Positions 23,304-31,399 of a stretch of 34,749 nt of DNA are shown piece after piece; position 1 is the first letter of the stretch; each line of letters begins with the position of its first letter. A model generated the notes under the pieces. The model saw nothing but the letters and a program-made list of their open reading frames with translations. It did no database searches and was not told the DNA's origin. Position numbers and translations under genes: made by a program. The DNA is taken from contig ONFO01000046.1 in the NCBI GenBank assembly GCA_900317155.1, forward strand, positions 1-34,749, written 5' to 3'. Source of the stretch: an uncultured Bacteroidales bacterium. Lineage in GTDB: Bacteria > Bacteroidota > Bacteroidia > Bacteroidales > F082.

Positions 23304-24572
23304 ATGTGCAAGGCATATAGAATAGTCCTAAGTTTCCTTTTCCTGGGTGTTTCGCTCGCATCTTTTGCCCAAGCTAATCGTCCTGAAGTTTTCCGTGAGC
23401 GATACACGTTGAAGCAAGTCTTGGCATTGAGCCGTCACAACATACGCTCGCCTTTGTCGGGAAGGCGTTCAACCTTACAACGCATCACACCTCACGAATG
23501 GCACCTTTGGTCATCGGATCCGAGTGAGTTGTCGTTGCGCGGTGGCGCTCTAGAGACCATGATGGGGCAGTATTTCCGCAAATGGCTCGTCAGTGAGGGC
23601 ATGATACAGGAAAACGAAATTCCTACTGAAGGCGCCATGCGCTTCTATGCCAACTCTTTACAGCGCACCATAGCAACAGCACAGTATTTCTCCTCAGGGA
23701 TGCTTCCTGTGGCTAATGTCCGCATTGAGTACCATTGCGAAGTTGGCAAGATGGATTCAGTGTTCGCTCCGCAGATCACCGACGATAGCGAGGCTTTTAA
23801 AGCTCTAGCCCAACAACAGATTGCCACAATGGGTGGCGAAAAAGGACTGATTGGAGTAGGGGAGAGGATGTCGGATAACTATAAGGTGCTGGAGCAGGTG
23901 CTCGACATGGGGCATAGTAAAGCATGTATTGAAGGAGACACCTGCCATTTTCGCACTGATGATGCGCATTTGTATCTCGTCAAATACCGCGAACCGGGCA
24001 TGGGCGGCTCGCTGCGCCTTGCTTGTCAGGCCGCTGATGCACTTATCCTTCAATACTATGAGGAACCTGATCCAGTGAAGGCCGCCTTCGGCGACACCTT
24101 GCTTTGGGAGGATTGGGAAAGCATCGCAGCCATTAAGGATTGGTACTGCGACGTTCTGTTTACAGTGCCCGTGGTGGCTCGTCAGGTGGCTCGACCATTA
24201 TTACGGACAATGCTTGAAGAATTGCAGACCGAAGGACGCCAATTCACCTTTCTCTGCGGTCACGACTCAAACATAGGCAGCGTTTTGGCCGCATTGCACG
24301 CCGAAGACTATTGTCTCCCAAGGGCCATCGAGAAGAAGACACCCATAGGCTGCAAACTGGTCATAGAGAAATGGGAGGATGATGAAGGCAAGTCTTTTGC
24401 AGCACTCAACCTTGTTTACCAAAGCACCGAGCAATTACGCAACATGACATTGTTGGATATGGAAAATCCGCCTATGGTGTTCCCCGTACGTCTCAAAGGC
24501 CTGGATGCCAATGCTGATGGACTTTATCCGTTTGAGGATGTTTTGAAGAGAATTGATGATGTAATCCATTAG
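23304..24572 (+). CDS. Secreted histidine-type phosphatase
   Basis: The 422-residue protein has a signal peptide (MCKAYRIVLSFLFLGVSLASFA). The phosphohistidine motif is SRHNIRSP (H45; the classic RHGxRxP has G where N46 stands here). A GALETMMGQYFRKWL block follows. The second catalytic motif is CGHDSN (H320, D321). This places it among histidine acid phosphatases, phytase and inositol-polyphosphate phosphatase relatives. The substrate is unknown. It is probably periplasmic. Confidence 0.88.
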   Translation: MCKAYRIVLSFLFLGVSLASFAQANRPEVFRERYTLKQVLALSRHNIRSPLSGRRSTLQRITPHEWHLWSSDPSELSLRGGALETMMGQYFRKWLVSEGMIQENEIPTEGAMRFYANSLQRTIATAQYFSSGMLPVANVRIEYHCEVGKMDSVFAPQITDDSEAFKALAQQQIATMGGEKGLIGVGERMSDNYKVLEQVLDMGHSKACIEGDTCHFRTDDAHLYLVKYREPGMGGSLRLACQAADALILQYYEEPDPVKAAFGDTLLWEDWESIAAIKDWYCDVLFTVPVVARQVARPLLRTMLEELQTEGRQFTFLCGHDSNIGSVLAALHAEDYCLPRAIEKKTPIGCKLVIEKWEDDEGKSFAALNLVYQSTEQLRNMTLLDMENPPMVFPVRLKGLDANADGLYPFEDVLKRIDDVIH

Positions 24573-24607
24573 TGTATTATTCCATCAGCATCACCTCTTT
24601 TGAGTCG

Positions 24608-24647
24608 AAAAAAAAACCGAAAGCAAAAACTGCTCTCGGAATTTTTT
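24608..24647. terminator. Bidirectional terminator
   Basis: Arms CCGAAAGC (24617-24624) and GCTCTCGG (24632-24639) pair with one mismatch. Six T follow on the + strand, and nine A precede the stem, giving a nine-T run on the - strand. It serves the phosphatase gene (+) and the T9SS cargo gene (-). Confidence 0.8.
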
Positions 24648-24671
24648 ATCAAGACAATAACTCGGCTTTTA

Positions 24672-25481
24672 TTACTTCACCATAACCTTTTTCACTTCAG
24701 TTCCGACTTTCACGAAGTATAAACCACTGGCAAGGCCTTGCAAATCGATGGTCTGTTTATTGTCAACGAACAAGGTTCTCACCACACGACCCATTTCATC
24801 CGAAATCGTCACGAGGCCTTCAGCTTCGATGGTGAGGGTTTCAGAAGCGGGATTGGGGTAAACGTCCATAGTAGCGGTTTTGTTTTCGACAATGCCTACA
24901 TTGCCACAGTCGTCATAGAGTTGGATACCTTGCCATTCCTCGGCTGCTTCGAAGACTTCAATGCAATTGCAAGGTACCACAATGTGCACATGGTCGTTGA
25001 TGTCAGCAAAGGCATCATCCCAAAGGAAGAAAGGCTGGTTGGTGTGAATGAAGATGTAATCAAGTTCATAACAATAGCTGAAAGCATTCGAGTTGATTTG
25101 TTGAATACTGGCAGGAATGTCGATAACTTCCAAAAGATGGCAGTCAGCAAACGAATGGAAACCGATGTTCACGATGGTGTTGGGCAAGGTGACGCTGGTG
25201 AGGTTAACGCAACCATAGAAGGCCTCGCTGCCGATGTAACGAACCCTTAATGACTCCCCGTTGATGGTTTCTGTTTCTGGAATGACCACGTCGCCTGAGT
25301 AGGTGTTTGGGTCGTCGTCGTTGACTACAATCAGGTAGGTTTCGCCACAACCTCCACCCGGAAGTTGTTGAGTGGCTTTACGGTAATAGATGCCATTGAC
25401 ATAGTAATCGTAGGCAAATGCACTTTGGCAAACCATCATAAGTGCCAAGGTCAACACTGAAAAGATAAATGTACGTTTCAT
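24672..25481 (-). CDS. T9SS cargo protein with BspA-type leucine-rich repeats
   Basis: The 269-residue protein has a signal peptide (MKRTFIFSVLTLALMMVCQSAFA). Several LRR_5 repeats span about 75-170 (IGSEAFYGCVNLTSVTLPNTI, IGFHSFADCHLLEVIDIPASI, INSNAFSYC). The C-terminal type A sorting domain (VYPNPASETLTIE to GLASGLYFVKVGTEVKKVMVK) directs export by the type IX system and surface attachment. BspA-like repeats often serve in adhesion. The ligand is unknown. Confidence 0.9.
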   Translation of the reverse strand: MKRTFIFSVLTLALMMVCQSAFAYDYYVNGIYYRKATQQLPGGGCGETYLIVVNDDDPNTYSGDVVIPETETINGESLRVRYIGSEAFYGCVNLTSVTLPNTIVNIGFHSFADCHLLEVIDIPASIQQINSNAFSYCYELDYIFIHTNQPFFLWDDAFADINDHVHIVVPCNCIEVFEAAEEWQGIQLYDDCGNVGIVENKTATMDVYPNPASETLTIEAEGLVTISDEMGRVVRTLFVDNKQTIDLQGLASGLYFVKVGTEVKKVMVK

Positions 25482-25510
25482 ACTTGTAATTGTTTAGATG
25501 ATAGATTTAA

Positions 25511-25518
25511 CAAAATTA
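25511..25518 (-). promoter_or_regulatory. Promoter -7 box of the leucine-rich repeat gene
   Basis: On the - strand it reads TAATTTTG, an exact TAnnTTTG match, 29 bases before the start codon. No TTTG at the usual upstream distance. Confidence 0.5.
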
Positions 25519-25649
25519 TTAGGTGCAAAAAACCGGGAATCATAACATATGCACGAAAAAAAAGTTGTAATTTTTGGAAAAAAAAGCAAAGTCCAGTTAT
25601 TTTTCGAGTCAAACTTGCAACTAAAACCATCAAAAGACACACCGAAAGA

Positions 25650-26174
25650 ATGGAATCTTCCGAGCCACACGAAGCCAACAAAAGCCGCATCGAAAACTTC
25701 AACGCACTTGTACTTCGGCACAAGGCCATGATTTGGCATATCTGTTCGGATTACAACGTTGGCAAGGCAAGGAATATGGAAGACTGCATTCAGGAAGTGT
25801 TGATCAACCTTTGGAGAAGCTTCGGGACTTTCGAAGAGCGAAGTTCGGAAAAGACATGGGTGTGGCGCGTGGCTACCAACACCATGTTGATGTTGAAGCG
25901 CAAAGAAGACAAAAGTCCACAAACGGAACCCATCGAGGCAGTCGGCGTGGGCGAAAAGGAAGATGAACCGAGCGACGAGAAATACAAGCAGTTGCAACAA
26001 CTCATCAACATGCTGCCCGAAGAAAGCGGTACGATCATTCGCGCCTTCTTGGATGGCTTCTCCTACAAGGAAATCGCCGAGATGACAGGAAGTTCGGTGG
26101 GCGCCGTTGCCATGCGCATCGCCCGACTCAAGCAGAAACTGAAAATAATGTACGAAAGAGAAAACAACCTATGA
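25650..26174 (+). CDS. RNA polymerase ECF-type sigma factor
   Basis: The 174-residue protein has region 2 (LVLRHKAMIWHICSDYNVGKARNMEDCIQEVLINLWRSF, SEKTWVWRVATNTML). Region 4 (LPEESGTIIRAFLDGFSYKEIAEMTGSSVGAVAMRIARLKQKL) follows an acidic linker. It overlaps the next gene by four bases (ATGA), the usual layout for a sigma and anti-sigma pair. The genes behind it encode exported proteins, so it may regulate surface functions. Confidence 0.92.
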   Translation: MESSEPHEANKSRIENFNALVLRHKAMIWHICSDYNVGKARNMEDCIQEVLINLWRSFGTFEERSSEKTWVWRVATNTMLMLKRKEDKSPQTEPIEAVGVGEKEDEPSDEKYKQLQQLINMLPEESGTIIRAFLDGFSYKEIAEMTGSSVGAVAMRIARLKQKLKIMYERENNL

Positions 26175-26572
26175 CGATGAAAAACAAGATAAAAGCATTG
26201 AAATCAAGTACGCAACGTGACAGCTTCGAAGCCCAATGGCAAAGCCGCCAACAGTGGCAGGAGCAGGCCGAAAAATGGGCGCCTGACGACAAGACCTTTT
26301 TGCAATGGGCAGAAAAGGCGCAACAAGACCCAGCCGGTTTAAGTGCAAATCTCATCCCCATTCACCGCAACAAACGTTGGATTCCATACGCTGCTGCAGC
26401 CAGCCTCGTCATTGGCGTGGCCGCCATCGGTCTGACCCGTCAAAGCCAACCCGAGAGCGGACTTCCCGTGGCCGAGGAAGTGACCGTGGAAAGCCAAACC
26501 ATCCACTTCATCTGCAACAACGGATGCTCGGCACAAGACATCATGTTCTTGGCCAACAAAGTCATTAAATAA
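26171..26572 (+). CDS. Single-pass membrane protein, probable anti-sigma factor
   Basis: The 133-residue protein has a charged, glutamine and tryptophan-rich cytoplasmic part (1-75). One membrane helix follows (WIPYAAAASLVIGVAAIGL, about 78-96), then a short outer part containing CNNGCSAQDIMFLANKVIK. Size, topology and the ATGA overlap with the sigma gene suggest an anti-sigma factor. I recognise no named domain. The two cysteines at the C-terminus are unusual and could sense redox state. A second ATG at 26177 is also possible. Confidence 0.75.
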   Translation: MTMKNKIKALKSSTQRDSFEAQWQSRQQWQEQAEKWAPDDKTFLQWAEKAQQDPAGLSANLIPIHRNKRWIPYAAAASLVIGVAAIGLTRQSQPESGLPVAEEVTVESQTIHFICNNGCSAQDIMFLANKVIK

Positions 26573-26587
26573 CAAAACCCAAAGACG

Positions 26588-27385
26588 ATGAAAAGCCTCG
26601 TTCCATATCTCGTTTTACTCCTTACAATCGTATTGTCGTCTTGCAGGGAAAAGACGGAAACTTCCAAGAAAACCTGCGAGAAAGCAGCATTGGAAATCTA
26701 TTGCAAGTATGCCGACAACGCCAACCTCACCGTGGCCTACCTCGGCGACTTGTCCGTCAACGGGAAGTGCATCGACGCCTTGATGTTGCAAGCCGACAAC
26801 GAATCGGATTGGGAAGCCCTGAAATGGGATTTCGGTTTCATGTCATACGACTCTGCGGAATTCCATTGCCCAAACAACGACAATCCTGTCATGATAGGTG
26901 TCGGCATCGAAACCGATTTCTTGGACGATGCCATTTTTGACACAGTATCTGACATCAGCCAAATCCCCGATGAAGACTTAGAGCGTTTCACGCTCATCGT
27001 TGCCGACAAAATGCGCGAAGTCATGAACAGCTTTCAAGCTCCCGACTCATTGCTGCCTAACACCGCCATCATCGTCGGTCAAGGCGAGATAGAACAAGAA
27101 GACACTGGGGATTCTTACGATGACTACATTATGACTATCGCGCGGTCGCTTGTCATCGGGATGATCGACGAAAGGCTTCATCCCAATAGGATTCCTGATC
27201 CCGACCTGCAACAGCAAAAAGACTGGAACCACAGCATCATGGACGATGCTCAAACTCACGGTCACATCGGCTATATCACTGCTGCTGACAACGAAGAGCG
27301 CGCCTTATGGCTCTTCTTCTATGACGACCAAGAAGAATTCAACTCCATCATCACCCATATTAGCGAAGACATGATTGTTAAATAA
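26588..27385 (+). CDS. Lipoprotein of unknown function
   Basis: The 265-residue protein has a lipoprotein signal (hydrophobic run ending LSSC, C19). The mature part is acidic and rich in aspartate and glutamate, with no family I recognise. It lies 15 bases after the probable anti-sigma gene and 27 before the next T9SS cargo gene. It is therefore likely part of the same transcript. Confidence 0.75.
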   Translation: MKSLVPYLVLLLTIVLSSCREKTETSKKTCEKAALEIYCKYADNANLTVAYLGDLSVNGKCIDALMLQADNESDWEALKWDFGFMSYDSAEFHCPNNDNPVMIGVGIETDFLDDAIFDTVSDISQIPDEDLERFTLIVADKMREVMNSFQAPDSLLPNTAIIVGQGEIEQEDTGDSYDDYIMTIARSLVIGMIDERLHPNRIPDPDLQQQKDWNHSIMDDAQTHGHIGYITAADNEERALWLFFYDDQEEFNSIITHISEDMIVK

Positions 27386-27412
27386 TTAACCTTTTATCAA
27401 ACTTTAACGCAT

Positions 27413-28285
27413 ATGAAAAAAAATGTATTTTTCCTTCTGATGTGCATTTTTGCCATGACAAGCATGACACAAGCACAAAACCGTGGCGACATCCAAGTGA
27501 ATGCCACCGAATTGAACAACGTAATGATTTCACAAGACCGTCTTCCTTCTGAGGGCTCTTGGTTCTCCTACGTCGGTGATTATTCATCGCCACAGATTAT
27601 CGGCATTGGCATGCCCTTCAACTGGGGGTATATGTTCCCCGCTGAACTGATGAGCGAGTACAAGGGTTGCTCTTTCACCCAGTTTGGTTTCTTGGATGCC
27701 GGTGAAGAGCAATTTGCCACCACCTACACCGTCAACTTCTATCTTGGCGGTGATGTTGCTCCACAAACTTTGGTTTCTACCCAACAGTTCGAAATCACTG
27801 GAACGGTTGGCGATGTCGTCACTTTCAGACTCGACACTCCCGTTGAAATCGATGGTACACAAAACATCTGGTTGACTTTCTACCATGACGGTTCCATTCA
27901 GTATCCCGCTCCCGCTGTTGCCGACGTGGGCAACCCCAACAGCCGTTGGCTCGGCATCGATGGCTATGGCTGGATGGATGTGGCTTCTGTCAGTAGCGAA
28001 GCCTACAGCTGGCTGGCATGGGTGTATGTCGATGGCTACGACTGGATCAACGAAAGCAATGAATCCGTCTCCGTGTATCCTAACCCCACTTCGGACAATG
28101 TGAACATCGCTGCACCGGGCATCAATCACGTCACGGTGATGAACACGCTCGGTCAAGTGATCTACGACGGCAACGTCGACGGAAACATGACCACCCTCGA
28201 CATGAGCTCCTATCAAGCTGGTGTTTATATGGTGCGTGTGACCACAGAAAATGGCCAAAGCGTAAAACTCGTTTCTAAACAATAA
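27413..28285 (+). CDS. T9SS cargo protein of unknown function
   Basis: The 290-residue protein has a signal peptide (MKKNVFFLLMCIFAMTSMTQA) and a beta-rich middle with many aromatic residues (FTQFGFLDAGEEQFATTYTVNFYLGG, IWLTFYHDGSIQYPAP). It ends with a type A sorting domain (SVYPNPTSDNVNIAAPG to YMVRVTTENGQSVKLVSKQ). The middle domain is not one I can name. It lies in the ECF sigma gene group. Confidence 0.85.
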   Translation: MKKNVFFLLMCIFAMTSMTQAQNRGDIQVNATELNNVMISQDRLPSEGSWFSYVGDYSSPQIIGIGMPFNWGYMFPAELMSEYKGCSFTQFGFLDAGEEQFATTYTVNFYLGGDVAPQTLVSTQQFEITGTVGDVVTFRLDTPVEIDGTQNIWLTFYHDGSIQYPAPAVADVGNPNSRWLGIDGYGWMDVASVSSEAYSWLAWVYVDGYDWINESNESVSVYPNPTSDNVNIAAPGINHVTVMNTLGQVIYDGNVDGNMTTLDMSSYQAGVYMVRVTTENGQSVKLVSKQ

Positions 28286-28312
28286 TAATGAACTTTTTTA
28301 GTTTACAAATAT

Positions 28313-28381
28313 AGCTTTCAGCGGTCAGCTATCAGCTATCAGCCACGGTACTACCAAACTGATAGCTGACGGCTGATAGCT
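28313..28381. repeat. Long hairpin made of iterated AGCTATCAG words
   Basis: Two 23-base arms (28313-28335 and 28359-28381) pair with two mismatches around a 23-base loop. Within the arms, the word GCTATCAG and its relatives recur in tandem. It lies between two T9SS cargo genes and has no T-run. Such low-complexity intergenic elements may be dispersed repeats in this genome, which would need a whole-genome search. Confidence 0.75.
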
Positions 28382-28428
28382 TACAGCGAATGTGGAAATT
28401 GAAGTTAAATCTTAAACAATTACGAACC

Positions 28429-29505
28429 ATGAAAAAGCTTTACATTCTCCTCGCGTTCCTGCTCTTTGGCGCAGGCCTTCGCGCACAACAGACCACCCTC
28501 ACCGAAGCCGTTGACTTCACCGTCACCGACTGTCACGGCCAGACTTACAACCTCTTCGAAATCCTTGATCGCGGTCAGGCCGTATTCATCGATTTCTTCT
28601 TCTATACCTGCGGTCAATGTCAGGTGATTTCGCCCTACATCACAGGATCCTATACCCAAATGGGCTGCAACATGCATGATGTGTTCTACATTGAAATTTC
28701 TTACATCGATAGCGATGCCGTCTGCCAACAATGGGCCAATGAATACGGCGTTGAGTTTCCTACCGTAGGAAAAGATGGTGGCGGCAATGAGGTCTTCGAC
28801 CTTTACGGCATCATGGCCTGCCCTACTCTCGTCCTTATCATGCCCGACCGCAGCATCCCCATCCGAGGCCTGCTTGACCTCTATCCCTTCTCGGCACAAG
28901 ATGTGGTCAATGCCATGCAACAAAACGGCTTGCAACCCCACGACTGCACGGGCACGCTGACCGTCAACCCGCAAACCTTGCACATCTACAACGATGGTGA
29001 GACCTATCAGCCTGGCCAACTGACCATTTCCAACATGACCGCTGAAGACGTAACCATCGATGCCTTCACTGCCGACCCCATCTTTGCGTTGCATTGCATG
29101 GATGATGGCCAAGACGTCACCGAAGGCATGACCGTCACAGCAGGAGAAACCATCATTATTGATGTTTATGTCGATGTGCCTGTGAAGGAAAACTTCGAAG
29201 GAAAGATGTATGTCAACACCTCGGCAGGCAACTTTGAGGTCGACATCGTTTACGAGATGACCGTCGGCATCGATGAAAACAGCACGACATTGACCATGTT
29301 CCCCAATCCCGCCAACGAAAGCGTAACCCTCCAAGGCGAAAACCTTGGCGTGGTAAGCCTTTACAATACATTGGGCCAAAAGGTCGAGACTTTCTACACC
29401 GACGAGTCGCAATTGGTCATCCCGACTTCCAAGTACCAAGAAGGCATCTACTTCATCAGGACTAGCAACGGGAACACGCAACGCTTGGTGATTGTGCACA
29501 AATAA
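28429..29505 (+). CDS. T9SS cargo protein with thioredoxin-like domain
   Basis: The 358-residue protein has a signal peptide (MKKLYILLAFLLFGAGLRA). A thioredoxin-fold domain (about 22-180) carries the CxxC motif in FYTCGQCQ (C61, C64) and ends with a cis-proline type motif (MACPTLVLIMPD). An Ig-like beta domain follows, and the type A sorting domain (MFPNPANESVTLQGENLGVV to YFIRTSNGNTQRLVIVHK) closes the protein. It may act as a surface or secreted redox protein. The start at 28429 is chosen because the ATG 13 codons earlier adds no signal-like sequence and lies at the end of the hairpin element. Confidence 0.87.
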   Translation: MKKLYILLAFLLFGAGLRAQQTTLTEAVDFTVTDCHGQTYNLFEILDRGQAVFIDFFFYTCGQCQVISPYITGSYTQMGCNMHDVFYIEISYIDSDAVCQQWANEYGVEFPTVGKDGGGNEVFDLYGIMACPTLVLIMPDRSIPIRGLLDLYPFSAQDVVNAMQQNGLQPHDCTGTLTVNPQTLHIYNDGETYQPGQLTISNMTAEDVTIDAFTADPIFALHCMDDGQDVTEGMTVTAGETIIIDVYVDVPVKENFEGKMYVNTSAGNFEVDIVYEMTVGIDENSTTLTMFPNPANESVTLQGENLGVVSLYNTLGQKVETFYTDESQLVIPTSKYQEGIYFIRTSNGNTQRLVIVHK

Positions 29506-29530
29506 GTTTTGTAGTTTATAACGAACAATC

Positions 29531-29568
29531 CGCCATTCGAGCGAAAGCTTGAATGGCGTTTCTTTTTT
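29531..29568 (+). terminator. Intrinsic terminator of the T9SS cargo genes
   Basis: Arms CGCCATTCGAGC (29531-29542) and GCTTGAATGGCG (29547-29558) pair with one G-U over a GAAA tetraloop. The T-rich tract TTTCTTTTTT follows. It lies 25 bases after the stop codon. The rest of 29569-29740 shows no gene. Confidence 0.9.
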
Positions 29569-29706
29569 AGTTTTCACCTCCGTTTCCTTCGGAACTCCAT
29601 CATGGACTGGCCTGTGCATCACACAATAACCTTTGCATCGACTCCTCAATTGAACTTTATGCGTGCGATTAAAAAGTCTGCCGCAATATTGAATTAAACA
29701 TTTTCG

Positions 29707-29714
29707 TACCTTTG
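29707..29714 (+). promoter_or_regulatory. Promoter -7 box of the efflux permease gene
   Basis: TACCTTTG matches TAnnTTTG and is followed by CAG, 26 bases before the start codon. No -33 element found. Confidence 0.55.
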
Positions 29715-29740
29715 CAGTCAATTTTAGAAGGATTGTAACC

Positions 29741-30952
29741 ATGCGTGAAATTTGGGCTTTAGTCAATGAGATGTCGCCGTATCTGCTGCTGGGATTCGCA
29801 TTTGCGGGATTGCTGCACTCGTTTGTGCCAGCCAGCCTGTATCGGCGTTATCTTGGCAAAAATAGTTTCAGTAGCGTCATTTGGGCGGCGCTTCTCGGTG
29901 TGCCCCTCCCCCTCTGCTCTTGCGGCGTGATCCCTACGGCCATGTCGCTGCGGAAAGAGGGAGCCTCAAAAGGAGCCACCACCTCGTTCCTGATTGCCAC
30001 GCCACAAACGGGTGTCGATTCCATCTTGGCCACTGCCTCGCTGTTGGGCGTTCCCTTCGCCATCCTACGGCCTGTGGCGGCGCTTGTCACGGCATTATTC
30101 GGTGGTGGCGTGGTGACTATGGCCACGCGCAATGAGCCTAACGAGGCCGTACAAAAGCAGGCTGAAGACAAACCTAAACTCAGTTTTTGGCAGAAGTGTC
30201 TAGAGGCTTTGCGATATGGCTTCGTGGACATGATCCAAGACATCGGCCGATGGCTCGTGCTAGGCTTGGTCATCGCGGGACTGATTACGGTTTTCGTGCC
30301 CGACGATTTCTTCCTGCGTTTTGCCGACGCGCCCATCCTGAGCATGCTGGTGATGCTGGCCATCTCCATCCCGATGTATGTATGTGCCACGGGTTCCATC
30401 CCGATTGCAGTCGCGCTGATGCTCAAAGGCATCACGCCCGGCGCGGCACTCGTCCTACTGATGGCAGGTCCAGCCTCCAACATGGCTTCCATCCTGGTCA
30501 TCCGTAAGGTGCTGGGACGCAAGACGCTGTGGCTTTATCTGCTGTCGATTACCTTGGGTGCCTTTGCCTTTGGCTTGGGTGTGGATTATCTGCTGCCTCG
30601 TGAGTGGTTCACCTCTCATCTGGTGCTGACTCACGCCTGCTGCCATGCCACGCCAGCCTTGTTCAACGTGATTTGTAGCATCGTGTTGGGCTGCCTGCTG
30701 GTCTATGCGCTGATAATGAGATTTGTACCAAAGAAAAAAGATAAGACTATGGAAACAAGAGTGTTCAAAGTAGAAGGCATGATGTGCAACCACTGCCGTG
30801 CCAATGTGGAAAAGACCTTGCAAGGCTTGCAGGGCATCGATGAAGTGACTGTTGACCTCGCCGCTGGTACCGCCACCGTCAAAGGCGACATCACCGATGA
30901 GGCCGTCATCAAGGCCATCACTGACATCGGCTATGAGGCGAAGCGATATTGA
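29741..30952 (+). CDS. SO_0444-family Cu/Zn efflux permease with C-terminal HMA domain
   Basis: The 403-residue protein has about eight membrane segments with the family motif PLPLCSCGVIP (about residues 54-64) and a matching second half (CATGSIPIAVALMLKG). A soluble heavy-metal-associated domain begins at residue 337 (ETRVFKVEGMMCNHC) with a CxxC copper-type site. It probably exports metal ions, the HMA domain delivering or sensing them. An internal ATG at 30749 might also yield a free metallochaperone. It overlaps the HxlR gene by 20 bases. Confidence 0.88.
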   Translation: MREIWALVNEMSPYLLLGFAFAGLLHSFVPASLYRRYLGKNSFSSVIWAALLGVPLPLCSCGVIPTAMSLRKEGASKGATTSFLIATPQTGVDSILATASLLGVPFAILRPVAALVTALFGGGVVTMATRNEPNEAVQKQAEDKPKLSFWQKCLEALRYGFVDMIQDIGRWLVLGLVIAGLITVFVPDDFFLRFADAPILSMLVMLAISIPMYVCATGSIPIAVALMLKGITPGAALVLLMAGPASNMASILVIRKVLGRKTLWLYLLSITLGAFAFGLGVDYLLPREWFTSHLVLTHACCHATPALFNVICSIVLGCLLVYALIMRFVPKKKDKTMETRVFKVEGMMCNHCRANVEKTLQGLQGIDEVTVDLAAGTATVKGDITDEAVIKAITDIGYEAKRY

Positions 30953-31313
30953 TAACATCCTCAACGAGATAGCCGCCAAAGATTCACAAGTGCTGTGCCG
31001 CGAGGTGCTTTCCATCGGCGACACGATGGATGTGCTGCGCAGCAAGTGGACGGTGGAGATACTCACCGCCATCCTTTGCGGCAGCACACGGTTCAAGGAC
31101 ATCTTGACGGCTGTCCACGGACTGAGCGACAAGGTGCTGACCGAAAGGCTTCGCCAGATGGCCGACAACCGCCTCATCGAGAAACACGAGTGCTATGGCT
31201 ATCCGCCGCGTGTGGAATACAACTTCACCGACCACGGCAAACAGCTCTATGTCATTGTCTATCGCATGACGGAATGGGGCTTGGAACACCAGCGACTGAT
31301 GCTGGGGAAATGA
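30933..31313 (+). CDS. HxlR-family transcriptional regulator
   Basis: The 126-residue winged helix-turn-helix protein has the HxlR core: IGDTMDVLRSKWTVEILTAILCGSTRFKDI, then GLSDKVLTERLRQMADNRLIEKH and YPPRVEYNFTDHGKQL. The ATG at 30933 gives a normal N-terminus and puts the start inside the permease gene. A longer frame from 30852 adds a proline and serine-rich stretch that is just the permease gene in another frame. One cysteine (VLCREV) lies before the DNA-binding domain, a common redox or ligand-sensing place in this family. Confidence 0.9.
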   Translation: MRRSDIDNILNEIAAKDSQVLCREVLSIGDTMDVLRSKWTVEILTAILCGSTRFKDILTAVHGLSDKVLTERLRQMADNRLIEKHECYGYPPRVEYNFTDHGKQLYVIVYRMTEWGLEHQRLMLGK

Positions 31314-31321
31314 CCAATACC

Positions 31322-31339
31322 ACCTACCAACAGGTAAGT
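31322..31339. promoter_or_regulatory. Candidate HxlR operator
   Basis: ACCTACC and GGTAAGT form a near-perfect dyad separated by AACA. It lies 9 bases after the HxlR gene and 28 bases before the radical SAM promoter box. The GGTAAGT half recurs upstream of the second HxlR gene at 34544. Confidence 0.4.
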
Positions 31340-31366
31340 AACGATGGCGCTTCCGGGAAACGGCTG

Positions 31367-31374
31367 TAATTTTG
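31367..31374 (+). promoter_or_regulatory. Promoter -7 box of the radical SAM gene
   Basis: TAATTTTG matches TAnnTTTG, followed by CA, 25 bases before the start codon. The candidate operator lies just upstream, at about the -33 region. Confidence 0.5.
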
Positions 31375-31399
31375 CACCGTAATTCAAAAACGAAACACC

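Noticed and set aside
23221-23325. A 34-codon frame starting MNFELVLLCG in the terminator region
   Set aside because: It reads through the terminator hairpin and into the next gene out of phase, so it is unlikely to be translated.
23304-24572. N in place of G in the phosphatase RHGxRxP motif as a sign of an inactive enzyme
   Set aside because: I recall the same SRHNIR pattern in other Bacteroidales histidine phosphatases, and both catalytic histidine motifs are present, so inactivity is not supported.
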